Assembly: GCA_005884985.1 (NCBI GenBank)
Contig: VAYK01000123.1
Span: 1 to 8,043, forward strand
DNA length: 8,043 nt
Source: Actinomycetota bacterium
GTDB lineage: Bacteria; Actinomycetota; Thermoleophilia; Solirubrobacterales; 70-9
Direction: 5' to 3'
Positions 1 to 5,457 of the stretch are shown here, piece after piece. A program made the position numbers and the translations under genes. The notes under the pieces were generated by a model. That model was not told where the DNA came from, did no database searches, and was given only the letters and a program-made list of their open reading frames with translations. Numbering within the stretch: the stretch's first letter is position 1; each line of letters begins with the position of its first letter.

Positions 1-856
1 GGGATGAAGGTGGGCGAGTTGGAGGCCCTGCTCGATCGCCTCGAGCGCGATGGACGGCGGCCGAAGTTCATCTACGTGGTGCCCACCTTCCAGAACCCGA
101 CCGGGGTCACCCTCTCCGGCGAGCGGCGGCGGCGACTGGTCGAGCTTGCCCGGGAGCGCGAGGTGCTGGTGGTCGAGGACAACCCCTACGGCCTGCTCCG
201 CTACGAGGGCGAGCCCCAGCCGCCGCTGTATCCTCTCGCCCGGAATCCGCCTCGGCTGGGCGGTGGCGCCGCCGCCCGTGATGGAGAAGATGGCGCTCGG
301 CAAGCAGGCGACCGACCTCTGCACCTCGACCCTCGCCCAGTACTTCGCGCTCGAGTACTTCGCCGAGGACCGTTGGCGCGAGTACGTCGACAGCCTCTGC
401 GACGTCTACCGCTCCCGACGCGATGCGATGCTCGAGGCCCTCGAGCGCCACTTCCCCGAGCAGGCGACCTGGACCCAGCCCGAGGGCGGCATGTTCGTCT
501 GGGCGACCCTGCCCTCCTACATCGACACCTCCGACCTGCTCGCCAAGGCGCTGCGCGAGAACGTCGCCTTCGTCCCCGGGGCGGCCGCCTACGTCGACGG
601 GCAGAGCGGGACCAGCTCGATGCGGCTCAAGTTCTCCGGCTTCGACGAGGATCGGATCCGCGAGGGGATCCGGCGCATCGGCGAGGTGGTGAGCGAGCAG
701 GTGGCTCTGTACGAGACGATCACTGGCGAACACCGGTTGCCGGCCGCTTCCTCGTCTTCGCCCCCGGGGGCGGAAGATCGCGAGCCGGAAGCCGAGGAGC
801 TCCCCGGCCAGGGCGGGGACGTCCTCCCTCTCCGGCGTCGCGGCAAGGAGACCTAG
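1..856 (+). CDS. PLP-dependent class I/II aminotransferase, 5' end cut by window and frameshifted at about 229
   Basis: This is the C-terminal part of a fold-type I PLP aminotransferase of the 2-aminoadipate/MocR-like family; the substrate cannot be told. The reading starts in frame 1 at the window edge, and the first ATG (base 4) is probably internal. Frame 1 shows TFQNPTG, which contacts the cofactor and substrate, and VEDNPYG, whose Asp and Tyr contact the PLP ring. At about base 229 the homology moves to frame 2 with ILSPGIRLGW, then QPEGGMFVW and MRLKFSG; the Arg of the last should bind the substrate carboxylate. The segment between PPLY and ILSPG, which normally ends in the Schiff-base lysine (a GTFSK-like motif), is absent. 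About 40 low-complexity residues follow the fold before the TAG at 854-856. The stop lies 8 nt before ddl, so the two may be cotranscribed. As written the product would be inactive. Family call is firm, substrate unknown. Confidence 0.85.
229..232 (+). other. Apparent deletion junction in aminotransferase, frame 1 to frame 2
   Basis: Codons up to CTG at 226-228 belong to frame 1 and ATC at 230-232 opens frame 2. Related proteins have roughly 16-17 residues between PPLY and ILSPG, ending in the PLP lysine. The missing length must be 2 modulo 3, and about 50 nt fits. The size is inferred from memory of the family, not from an alignment. Confidence 0.75.
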
Positions 857-864
857 CCCGGTCG

Positions 865-1752
865 ATGAAGGTCGCGGTCCTGAAGGGCGGAAGGTCGCTG
901 GAGCGCCAGGTCTCGCTGCGCTCCGCGGCGCGGGTCGAGGATGCGCTGACCTCGCTTGGGCACCAGGTGGTGTCGCTCGACGCCGGTGCCGACCTGGTGC
1001 GGCGGCTGAAGGAGGAGGGGCCCGAGGTTGCCTTTATCGCCCTGCACGGCCCCGGCGGCGAGGACGGCACGCCGCAGGAGCTGCTCGAAATCCTCGGCAT
1101 CCCCTACACGGGGCCGGGAGTGACGGCCTGCATCCGCTGCATGGACAAGGTGCTGGCCAAGCACCTGCTGCGCGCGGCCGGGATCCCGACGCCCGACTGG
1201 GTCGCATTCAACGCGACGGCCTTCCGTGAGCTGGGGGCCGCCGACGCCCTGGAGGAGATCGAGGCTCGCCTCGGCTTCCCGCTGGTGGTCAAACCTGGGG
1301 CACAGGGCTCGGCGCTCGGGGTCCGCTTCGCCGCTTCGCGCGATGACGTCCCCGAGGCGCTCGTGGCGGCATTCAGCTACGACGATCGGGTGATGCTCGA
1401 GCGCCACGTCGCCGGGCCAGAGCTGGCGGTCTCGCTGCTCGATGGCGACGGCCGCACCGAGTACGTCTGCCCGGCCGAGCTGGCACCCGCCGAGACGGCC
1501 GCCGTGCAGGGAGTGGCGACGCGCGCGTACGAGGCGCTCGGCTGCACCGGCTTCGCCCGGGTGGACCTAATGCTCGACGCCGACGCGGCGGCGCAGGTGC
1601 TGGAGGCAAACGCGATCCCCGGCCTTACCGACACTAGCCTCTTCCCGATGGCCGCCAACGCCGCCGGCATCAGCTTCGAGGACCTCGTGGCGCGAATCGT
1701 CGACCTGGCCCGGGCACGCGGGCCGGTCGCATCGGCCACGCTCCCGGGTTAG
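865..1752 (+). CDS. ddl: D-alanine--D-alanine ligase with internal loss of the omega-loop
   Basis: This ATP-grasp ligase joins two D-alanines for the peptidoglycan stem peptide in the cytoplasm. The 295-residue product has the N-terminal GGRSLERQVSL (Glu13 matches E15 of E. coli DdlB), ALHGPGGEDG, GIPYTGPGV, MDKVLAKH with the ATP-binding lysine, KPGAQGSALG (its Ser matches S150), FARVDLMLD, and LEANAIPGLTDTSLFP with the metal-binding Glu and Asn. The start is the ATG at 865; an AAGGAG lies 14 nt upstream (845-850), a somewhat long spacing. DdlB has 22 more residues between the VAILG-like strand and the TQYFCP-like strand, including YDYEAKY with Lys215 and Tyr216. Here LLDG (residues 191-194) runs almost directly into TEYVCPAEL (from 198), so this loop is missing in frame. 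Activity as written is doubtful. It follows the aminotransferase by 8 nt and converges on the DUF151 gene 6 nt away. Confidence 0.93.
   Translation: MKVAVLKGGRSLERQVSLRSAARVEDALTSLGHQVVSLDAGADLVRRLKEEGPEVAFIALHGPGGEDGTPQELLEILGIPYTGPGVTACIRCMDKVLAKHLLRAAGIPTPDWVAFNATAFRELGAADALEEIEARLGFPLVVKPGAQGSALGVRFAASRDDVPEALVAAFSYDDRVMLERHVAGPELAVSLLDGDGRTEYVCPAELAPAETAAVQGVATRAYEALGCTGFARVDLMLDADAAAQVLEANAIPGLTDTSLFPMAANAAGISFEDLVARIVDLARARGPVASATLPG
1441..1455 (+). other. Apparent in-frame deletion junction in ddl
   Basis: Residues DGDGR (193-197) replace the stretch that in DdlB-type ligases carries the omega-loop closing over the active site. Comparison with E. coli DdlB from memory gives about 22 missing residues (about 66 nt), a multiple of three since the frame is kept. 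Confidence 0.65.
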
Positions 1753-1758
1753 GCGGGA

Positions 1759-2250
1759 CTACTCCTCGCCCTGGGCGAAGTCCTCGGGCGTCACCTGGTC
1801 GAGGAAGTCCTTGAACTTCTCGACCACCTCCTCGGTGTCCTCGACCTCGTGCTCGAACTCGATCGAAGACTCGTCGATGACGTCGTCGGCGGCAAAGATC
1901 GGCGCCTGGGTCCGCACCGCAAGCGCGATCGCGTCCGAGGGGCGGGAGTCGATCTCGAGCTCAGAGCCGTTCATCGAGATCGTGATCGAGGCGTAGAAGG
2001 TGTTGTCGCGAAGCTCGGTGACCGCCACCCGCTCGCACTTCGCGTCGAGCTGCTCGAGCAGGTCCGAGAGCAGGTCGTGGGTCATCGGGCGGGGGGTCGA
2101 GGCGCCCTGCAGCTTCATCAGGATCGCGGCGGCCTCAGGGTGGCCGATCCAGATCGGGAGGAAGCGGTTCCCATCTACGGTCTTCAAGAGAACAATCGGC
2201 TGCTTGCCGACCATGTCGAAGCTCACGCCGTAGATCTGCATCTGCTGCAA
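1759..2250 (-). CDS. Bifunctional nuclease domain (DUF151) protein
   Basis: This protein of about 163 residues has a DUF151 domain (residues about 4-130) with GKQPIVLLK, RFLPIWIGHPEA, RPMTHDLL, VTELRDNTFYA and SRPSDAIALAVR, the family signature. An acidic tail follows, rich in Glu and Asp and ending in DQVTPEDFAQGEE. In plants the family is tied to nuclease activity; in bacteria the role is largely unproven. Three starts compete: ATG at 2286, TTG at 2250 and ATG at 2241. The ATG at 2286 overlaps a TATAAT box and so should lie upstream of the transcript start. A GGAG at 2257-2260 stands 6 nt before the TTG, so I prefer 2250; ATG 2241 (MQIYGVSF) is the alternative. It converges with ddl and is divergent from the SRPBCC gene. 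It appears intact. Confidence 0.9.
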   Translation of the reverse strand: MQQMQIYGVSFDMVGKQPIVLLKTVDGNRFLPIWIGHPEAAAILMKLQGASTPRPMTHDLLSDLLEQLDAKCERVAVTELRDNTFYASITISMNGSELEIDSRPSDAIALAVRTQAPIFAADDVIDESSIEFEHEVEDTEEVVEKFKDFLDQVTPEDFAQGEE

Positions 2251-2256
2251 GGTGGT

Positions 2257-2260
2257 CTCC
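2257..2260 (-). promoter_or_regulatory. Ribosome binding site GGAG deciding the DUF151 start
   Basis: On the minus strand GGAG is followed by six bases (ACCACC) and then TTG at 2250, ideal spacing. The distance to the ATG at 2241 is 15 nt, too long for usual use. This supports the TTG start. Confidence 0.5.
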
Positions 2261-2284
2261 CGGCCGTCGCCTGGCCTGCGAGCC

Positions 2285-2314
2285 ATTATAGGAGCGGGTT
2301 GGACCGCTGGCCAA
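2285..2314 (-). promoter_or_regulatory. Promoter of the DUF151 gene (perfect TATAAT)
   Basis: The minus strand reads TATAAT at 2290-2285, a perfect -10 hexamer in very GC-rich DNA. Upstream, TTGGCC (2314-2309, 18-nt spacer) or TGGCCA (2313-2308, 17-nt spacer) each match TTGACA at 4 of 6 positions. Transcription should start near 2278, giving a leader of about 28 nt to the TTG at 2250. The -10 context, GCTCCTATAATGG, nearly matches the one before tRNA-Ile. Confidence 0.65.
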
Positions 2315-2381
2315 AGCGCGGCTGGGCCCCGCTTCGACCCGTCATGGCGCCCCCGGGGGGCAGATATCGGGCCGCAGCGGC

Positions 2382-2387
2382 GATAAT
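2382..2387 (+). promoter_or_regulatory. Possible -10 box for a leaderless SRPBCC transcript
   Basis: GATAAT (5 of 6 to TATAAT) ends 8 nt before the ATG at 2396, so transcription would begin at or next to the start codon. No -35 box or Shine-Dalgarno is seen, which fits leaderless expression, known to be common in Actinomycetota. Inference only. Confidence 0.3.
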
Positions 2388-2395
2388 CGGCCCGG

Positions 2396-2830
2396 ATGTC
2401 CGAGGCTCGCCAGCAGGCCTTCATCGACGCGCCGGTCGAGGTGGTGTGGGAGCTCCTGGAGGACGTCGACCGGCATCCGGAGTGGTGGCCGCGCGTGCTC
2501 GAAGTCGAATGCGAGGGACTCGAGCCGGGCTGCACCTACCGCGAGGTGATCCAGACCCCGGTCGGCAAGGACGAGATGATGCTCCACGTGGATCGGCTGG
2601 AGGACTGCAAGGAGCTCCTGATCCGTTGCGTGAACACCGGCACATTCGTCCACATGCTCCTGACCGAGGCCCAGGACGGCACCTTCGTCGACGCGAGATT
2701 CGGCATGGACCCAGGCAAGTTCCAATACCGGATCTTCGACCTCGTCGCCGGCAAGCGCTACTTCCGCGGCTGGCTTCTGCAGTCGCTCGACGCGATGCAG
2801 CGGGTCGCGGCACAGCGGGCCCGCACGTAG
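2396..2830 (+). CDS. SRPBCC/START-like family protein (polyketide cyclase/dehydrase-like)
   Basis: This 144-residue soluble protein has the SRPBCC layout: a first strand QQAFIDAPVEVVWELLEDVDRHPEWWP, split here as AFIDAPVEVVWELLED and VDRHPEWWP (residues about 8-32), alternating strands through the middle, and a long C-terminal helix from about residue 118 (RGWLLQSLDAMQRVAA). The family forms a deep hydrophobic pocket for lipids or polyketides, but the fold alone does not reveal a ligand. No signal peptide or membrane segment is present. The ATG at 2396 has no Shine-Dalgarno. The gene stands alone between the divergent DUF151 gene and the convergent tRNA-Ile, so context gives no job. The reading frame looks intact at normal family length. 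Confidence 0.85.
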   Translation: MSEARQQAFIDAPVEVVWELLEDVDRHPEWWPRVLEVECEGLEPGCTYREVIQTPVGKDEMMLHVDRLEDCKELLIRCVNTGTFVHMLLTEAQDGTFVDARFGMDPGKFQYRIFDLVAGKRYFRGWLLQSLDAMQRVAAQRART

Positions 2831-2847
2831 TCCGGCCACCATGAACG

Positions 2848-2876
2848 GATGGGCGATGCTGCGCTCGAACCACAGC
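2848..2876 (-). repeat. Degenerate copy of the tRNA-Ile 3' end (copy 1)
   Basis: On the minus strand this reads as a T-arm with a GTTCGAG loop (stem GCTGTG/CGCAGC, one G-U pair), then CATCGCCCATC. The tRNA-Ile ends with a GTTCGAG-containing T-arm and ATCGCCCA. The acceptor part is identical, whereas the stem bases differ yet still pair. The corresponding end base (2850) lies 75 nt from that of copy 2. Confidence 0.6.
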
Positions 2877-2895
2877 GAGCCGGGAAGGAGCGATG

Positions 2896-2916
2896 GCCCT
2901 GGTTCGAGGCCAGGGC
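2896..2916 (+). repeat. T-arm-like hairpin on the plus strand
   Basis: A perfect 7-bp stem, GCCCTGG (2896-2902) with CCAGGGC (2910-2916), encloses the 7-nt loop TTCGAGG, just like a tRNA T-arm. It lies in the opposite orientation to the flanking tRNA-tail copies. No U-run follows on either strand, so it is not a classical terminator, but it could help end transcription between the convergent SRPBCC and tRNA genes. Confidence 0.5.
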
Positions 2917-2922
2917 GGCCTG

Positions 2923-2947
2923 GATGGGCGATCCTGGACTCCAGGGA
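2923..2947 (-). repeat. Degenerate copy of the tRNA-Ile 3' end (copy 2, TTCG missing)
   Basis: The minus strand reads TCCCTGG, then AGTCCAGGATCGCCCAT. The tRNA has the same string with TTCG inserted after CCTGG, so the copy matches the last 25 or so bases except for a 4-nt loss in the T-loop. The 5' two thirds of a tRNA are not present upstream. The copy's end base (2925) is 72 nt from the tRNA end (2997), close to one tRNA length (74). Confidence 0.65.
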
Positions 2948-2996
2948 GCCCGCAGGGCGACCGATGTGAGAGTCCCCGTGCGGTCGACGGAGGTCA

Positions 2997-3070
2997 TGGG
3001 CGATCCTGGACTCGAACCAGGGACCTCCTCCTTATCAGAGAGGCGCTCTGACCGACTGAGCTAATCGCCC
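2997..3070 (-). tRNA. tRNA-Ile (anticodon GAT)
   Basis: The minus strand folds into a standard 74-nt cloverleaf: acceptor GGGCGAT with ATCGCCC, D-arm GCTC/GAGC, anticodon stem CCTCT/GGAGG with loop CTGATAA (anticodon GAT, isoleucine), a 5-nt variable loop AGGTC, and T-arm CCTGG-TTCGAGT-CCAGG, with discriminator A. CCA is not encoded; TGA follows. It decodes ATC and ATT. It stands alone, not in an rRNA operon here, and faces the SRPBCC gene. Two degenerate copies of its 3' end follow downstream. Confidence 0.97.
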
Positions 3071-3081
3071 TGCGGCCGCCC

Positions 3082-3111
3082 ATTGTAGGAGCCCGGCATG
3101 GAGCGTCGCTA
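3082..3111 (-). promoter_or_regulatory. Probable tRNA-Ile promoter
   Basis: The minus strand has TACAAT at 3087-3082, 5 of 6 to the -10 consensus, leaving 11 bases before the first tRNA base (3070), so transcription would begin just upstream of the mature end. The -35 region is weak (TAGCGA at 18-nt spacing). The -10 context GCTCCTACAATGG nearly equals the GCTCCTATAATGG of the DUF151 promoter. Confidence 0.55.
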
Positions 3112-3174
3112 GGCTGGCGCCGGCGATGCCGCGCCGTCCCGACATGCCCCCGCTTCACCGCTCGGCGCTCTCCG

Positions 3175-3744
3175 ATGACCCCAATCGAGCAGTTCCGCGA
3201 TTGGTACGAGCGGGCCGAGCGGGAGGTGCCGCTGGCGCACGCGATGACCCTGGCGACCGTGGACGCGGATGGGGCGCCGGACGCACGCATGGTCCTACTG
3301 AAGGGCTTTGGTCCGGAGGCGTTTCGCTTCTTCACCAACTTCGACTCGGCCAAGGCGAGGCAGCTGGACGCCGCCCCGCGAGCGGCGCTCGTCCTCTACT
3401 GGCGCGAGCTCGACCGCCAAGTGCGGGTCCGCGGTCCCGTCGTGCGGCTTTCCGACGCAGACTCCGACGAGTACTTCGCCTCCCGCCTGCGCGACTCGCA
3501 GATCGGCGCCTGGGCCTCACCCCAGAGCGAGCCGCTACCCGACCGCGCGACGCTCGACGCGCACGTGAAGGAGGCGGAGGAACGCTTCACGAGCGGCACA
3601 GTCTCGCGCCCGCCCTTCTGGGGCGGCTACGCGCTCCGCCCCGAGGAGATCGAGCTCTGGCAGGGTCAGGCCGGTCGGCTCCACGACCGCTTCCTCTACA
3701 CGCGCGAGGGCAACGGCTGGAGGCTCGAGCGGTTGGCGCCGTAG
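3175..3744 (+). CDS. pdxH: Pyridoxamine/pyridoxine 5'-phosphate oxidase
   Basis: This FMN enzyme oxidises pyridoxamine or pyridoxine 5'-phosphate to pyridoxal 5'-phosphate, the cofactor used by aminotransferases such as the one at the left of the window. The 189 residues align with E. coli PdxH from its IEQF/LTLF helix to the C-terminus: ARMVLLKGF, FFTNFDSAKARQL, RDSQIGAWAS.QS, FWGGY, ELWQG and RLHDRFLY are family motifs for FMN and substrate binding. The ATG at 3175 is the first in-frame start, without a clear Shine-Dalgarno. The frame +3 reading from ATG 3126 or 3144 encodes LHRSALSDDP, which resembles the LRRRDLPADP just before this point in E. coli PdxH, so the true start may be upstream with a one-base frameshift at 3180-3184. 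It converges on parB, 25 nt away. Confidence 0.93.
   Translation: MTPIEQFRDWYERAEREVPLAHAMTLATVDADGAPDARMVLLKGFGPEAFRFFTNFDSAKARQLDAAPRAALVLYWRELDRQVRVRGPVVRLSDADSDEYFASRLRDSQIGAWASPQSEPLPDRATLDAHVKEAEERFTSGTVSRPPFWGGYALRPEEIELWQGQAGRLHDRFLYTREGNGWRLERLAP
3180..3184 (+). other. Possible one-base frameshift in the pdxH N-terminus
   Basis: Frame +3 ends its PdxH-like stretch in SALSDDP (CCC at 3180-3182) and frame +1 continues with IEQFRDW (ATC at 3184). Removing one base around CCCCAA would fuse them into LHRSALSDDPIEQF, matching the conserved DP..xF.xW pattern of PdxH. The evidence is remembered similarity to E. coli PdxH. Confidence 0.45.
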
Positions 3745-3769
3745 CGGCCGACTCGGAGGACGTGGGCAC

Positions 3770-4599
3770 TCAGTCGCCGGAGCCGCGCTCCCGGGCGAAC
3801 GCCAGGAGCTGGTCCAGGTCCTCGAAGTGGAGCTCGGCGCGAATGCCGCGGCGGGCGGGACGGATCCGGACGCCGGTGCCGAGCGCCGATTCGAGCGCCT
3901 CTTCGGCGCGAGCCAGGGCGGCCTCCTGGTCGGGGTGGGGGACGACCTCGAGGCGTTTGCCGGTGCCAGCCTTCTTGGCGCGGCGCTCGGTCTCGCGGAC
4001 GGACCAGCCGCGCGCTGCGACCTCACGGGAGAGGGCGCGGCGGGCCTCGTTGCCCCGCGCCTGGAGGATCGCCCTGCCGTGGCCCTCGCTCAGCTCGCCT
4101 GATGCGAGCAGGTCGAGCACCTCGTCGGGGAGGTCGAGGAGGCGGATCAGGTTCGAGATCGACGGGCGGCTGCGGCCGAGCCGTCGCGCCAGCTCCTCCT
4201 TGCTGAGCCCCAGATCCTCCACCAGCGCCGCGCAGGCGCGCGCCTCGTCCACGGGATTGAGGTCCTCGCGGGCCATGTTCTCGATCAGCGCCGTCTGCAG
4301 GCGCTCCGCCTCACCCTCGTCACGGACGATCGCCGGCACCGTCTGCAGGCCTGCCTCCCGCGCCGCCCGCCAGCGGCGCTCGCCGGCGATCAGCTCGTAG
4401 CGACCGTCCCGCAGCGGTCGCACGATCAGCGGCTGGACCACGCCCGCGTCGGCAAGCGACGCCGCCAGGGTCTTGATCGAGTCGGGGCCGAAGCGCGTTC
4501 GCGGCTGGCGCGGGTTGCGGCGGATCGACTGCACCGGCAGCTCGCGCAGCTCCCCGGCAGGATCGCCGCCAGGCCACGGCCCATGCCCCGCTTAGCCAT
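3770..4599 (-). CDS. parB: Chromosome-partitioning protein ParB, frameshifted in the N-terminal linker
   Basis: ParB is the CTP-dependent DNA clamp that loads at parS sites near the origin and works with ParA in chromosome segregation. The main frame (from about 4555 to 3770) shows the NPRQPR box, GERRWRA and ENMAREDLNP boxes that form the CTP pocket, a helix-turn-helix (KEELARRLGRSRPSISN) and a C-terminal dimerisation region ending ELHFEDLDQLLAFARERG. The usual N-terminus MAKRGMGRGLAAILP, which contains the ParA-stimulating basic segment, is read from ATG 4599 in a different frame. The switch falls in a GGGG run at 4552-4555. One extra base there, or a longer linker of 1 modulo 3, would restore a protein of about 275 residues. 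The ATG at 4599 overlaps the end of parA by 8 nt, indicating translational coupling. A start at GTG 4534 is the fallback if the frameshift is real. Confidence 0.9.
4552..4555 (-). other. Frameshift site in the parB N-terminal region
   Basis: The reading MGRGLAAILPG (frame of 4599) must pass to ELRELPVQSIRRN (frame of 4534). The join is a GGGG run. A five-G run would give GLAAILPGELRELPV in one frame, so a homopolymer error is the simplest cause. A missing linker segment of 1 modulo 3 bases is also possible. Confidence 0.7.
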
Positions 4600-5419
4600 G
4601 AGCCTCTACCTCTACCTCAGCCTTAAGCAGTGGGGCGCGCTTGACCGACACCTGATCGGCCTCATCCCGCTCCGCCAGCTCGAGCGCCAGCTCACGGTAT
4701 GCGGTCGAACCGCGCGAGGAGGGGGCATGCGCGATCACCGGCAGGCCGAAGCCAGGGGCCTCGGCGACCCGGATGCTGCGGGGAATCACGGTGCGAAACA
4801 TGAGCTCGGCGAAGTGGTCGCGAAGCTGGCGCTCGACATCCTGCGCGAGCCTCGTCCGCTCATCGTGCATGGTGATCACGACGCCGGTCAGAACCAGGCC
4901 CGGGTTCAGCTCCCGCCGCACGGCGTCCAGGGTGTCGAGGAACTGGACCAGCCCCTCGAGTGCGAGGTACTCGGCCTGCACCGGAACGATCACCCGGTCG
5001 GCCGCCACCAGGGCGTTCACGGTCACCGGTCCCAGCGCCGGTGGGCAATCGAGCAGGGTGATCCCGAATCGCTCCCTGACCGGCCCCAGCATGTCGCGCA
5101 GGTGGCGCTCGGAGCCCTCGATCCGCGGCAGCTCGACCGCGGCACCCGCTAGGTCGCGACTCGCCGGCGCGATCCACAGGTTGTCGGGACCCGCGGGCTG
5201 AGCCGCCTCGGCGACCGAGCACTCGCCGGTCAGGCAGTCGTAGGAGGACGGACGCATGTCGCGCCCCAAACCGAGGGCGACCGTCGCATTGCACTGCGAG
5301 TCGAGGTCGCAGAGCAGCACCTGGGCGCCTCCCGCCGCCGCGCAGGCTGCGATGTTGACGGCGGTCGTCGTCTTCCCGACGCCGCCCTTCTGATTCGCGA
5401 TCGCATAGACCGACCCCAT
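4592..5419 (-). CDS. parA: Chromosome-partitioning ATPase ParA (Soj)
   Basis: ParA is a Walker-type ATPase that binds DNA nonspecifically as an ATP dimer and moves ParB-parS complexes. The 275-residue product has the deviant P-loop QKGGVGKTTTAVN at residues 10-22 with both signature lysines, CDLDSQCNAT (usually D.DPQ.N.T; Ser replaces Pro here) and the Walker B LLDCPPALG. The C-terminal half has RTVIPRSIRVAEAPGFGLPV, split by convention as RTVIPRSIRVAEA and PGFGLPV, and STAYRELALEL, typical of Soj. I chose ATG 5419 because the P-loop begins 10 residues later, as in the family; the frame stays open to 5584 but the extra sequence overlaps rsmG and is not conserved in style. It lies 38 nt after rsmG and overlaps the parB start by 8 nt. 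It appears intact, with a charged tail of about 20 residues. Confidence 0.95.
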   Translation of the reverse strand: MGSVYAIANQKGGVGKTTTAVNIAACAAAGGAQVLLCDLDSQCNATVALGLGRDMRPSSYDCLTGECSVAEAAQPAGPDNLWIAPASRDLAGAAVELPRIEGSERHLRDMLGPVRERFGITLLDCPPALGPVTVNALVAADRVIVPVQAEYLALEGLVQFLDTLDAVRRELNPGLVLTGVVITMHDERTRLAQDVERQLRDHFAELMFRTVIPRSIRVAEAPGFGLPVIAHAPSSRGSTAYRELALELAERDEADQVSVKRAPLLKAEVEVEAHG

Positions 5420-5457
5420 CCCCCGCGACCTTACCCACGGCCGCCGACGGGGAGCCG

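Noticed and set aside
4..1752. A single 582-residue fusion of aminotransferase and Ddl
   Set aside because: The middle (about 235-864) is low-complexity Arg-rich shadow of the aminotransferase frame; the two real proteins have separate frames and starts, so this is an effect of the frameshift at 229.
2925..2996. A second, complete tRNA gene downstream of tRNA-Ile
   Set aside because: Only the 3' quarter resembles a tRNA; no matching acceptor 5' strand, D-arm or anticodon arm can be folded.
2849..3064. A 71-residue plus-strand ORF containing MGDPGLEPGTSSLS
   Set aside because: Its end is the antisense translation of tRNA-Ile, a well-known source of spurious proteins; the internal repeated MGD motifs are the tRNA-tail copies.
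3126..4400. A 424-residue plus-strand ORF across pdxH and parB
   Set aside because: It is a GC-rich shadow: mostly Arg, Ala and Ser, and it crosses two real genes on opposite strands. Only its first 20 residues may belong to pdxH.
5431..5440. TTACCCACG as a DnaA box near parA
   Set aside because: Two mismatches to TTATCCACA, isolated, and no cluster or AT-rich region around it; oriC is expected outside the window beyond rpmH.
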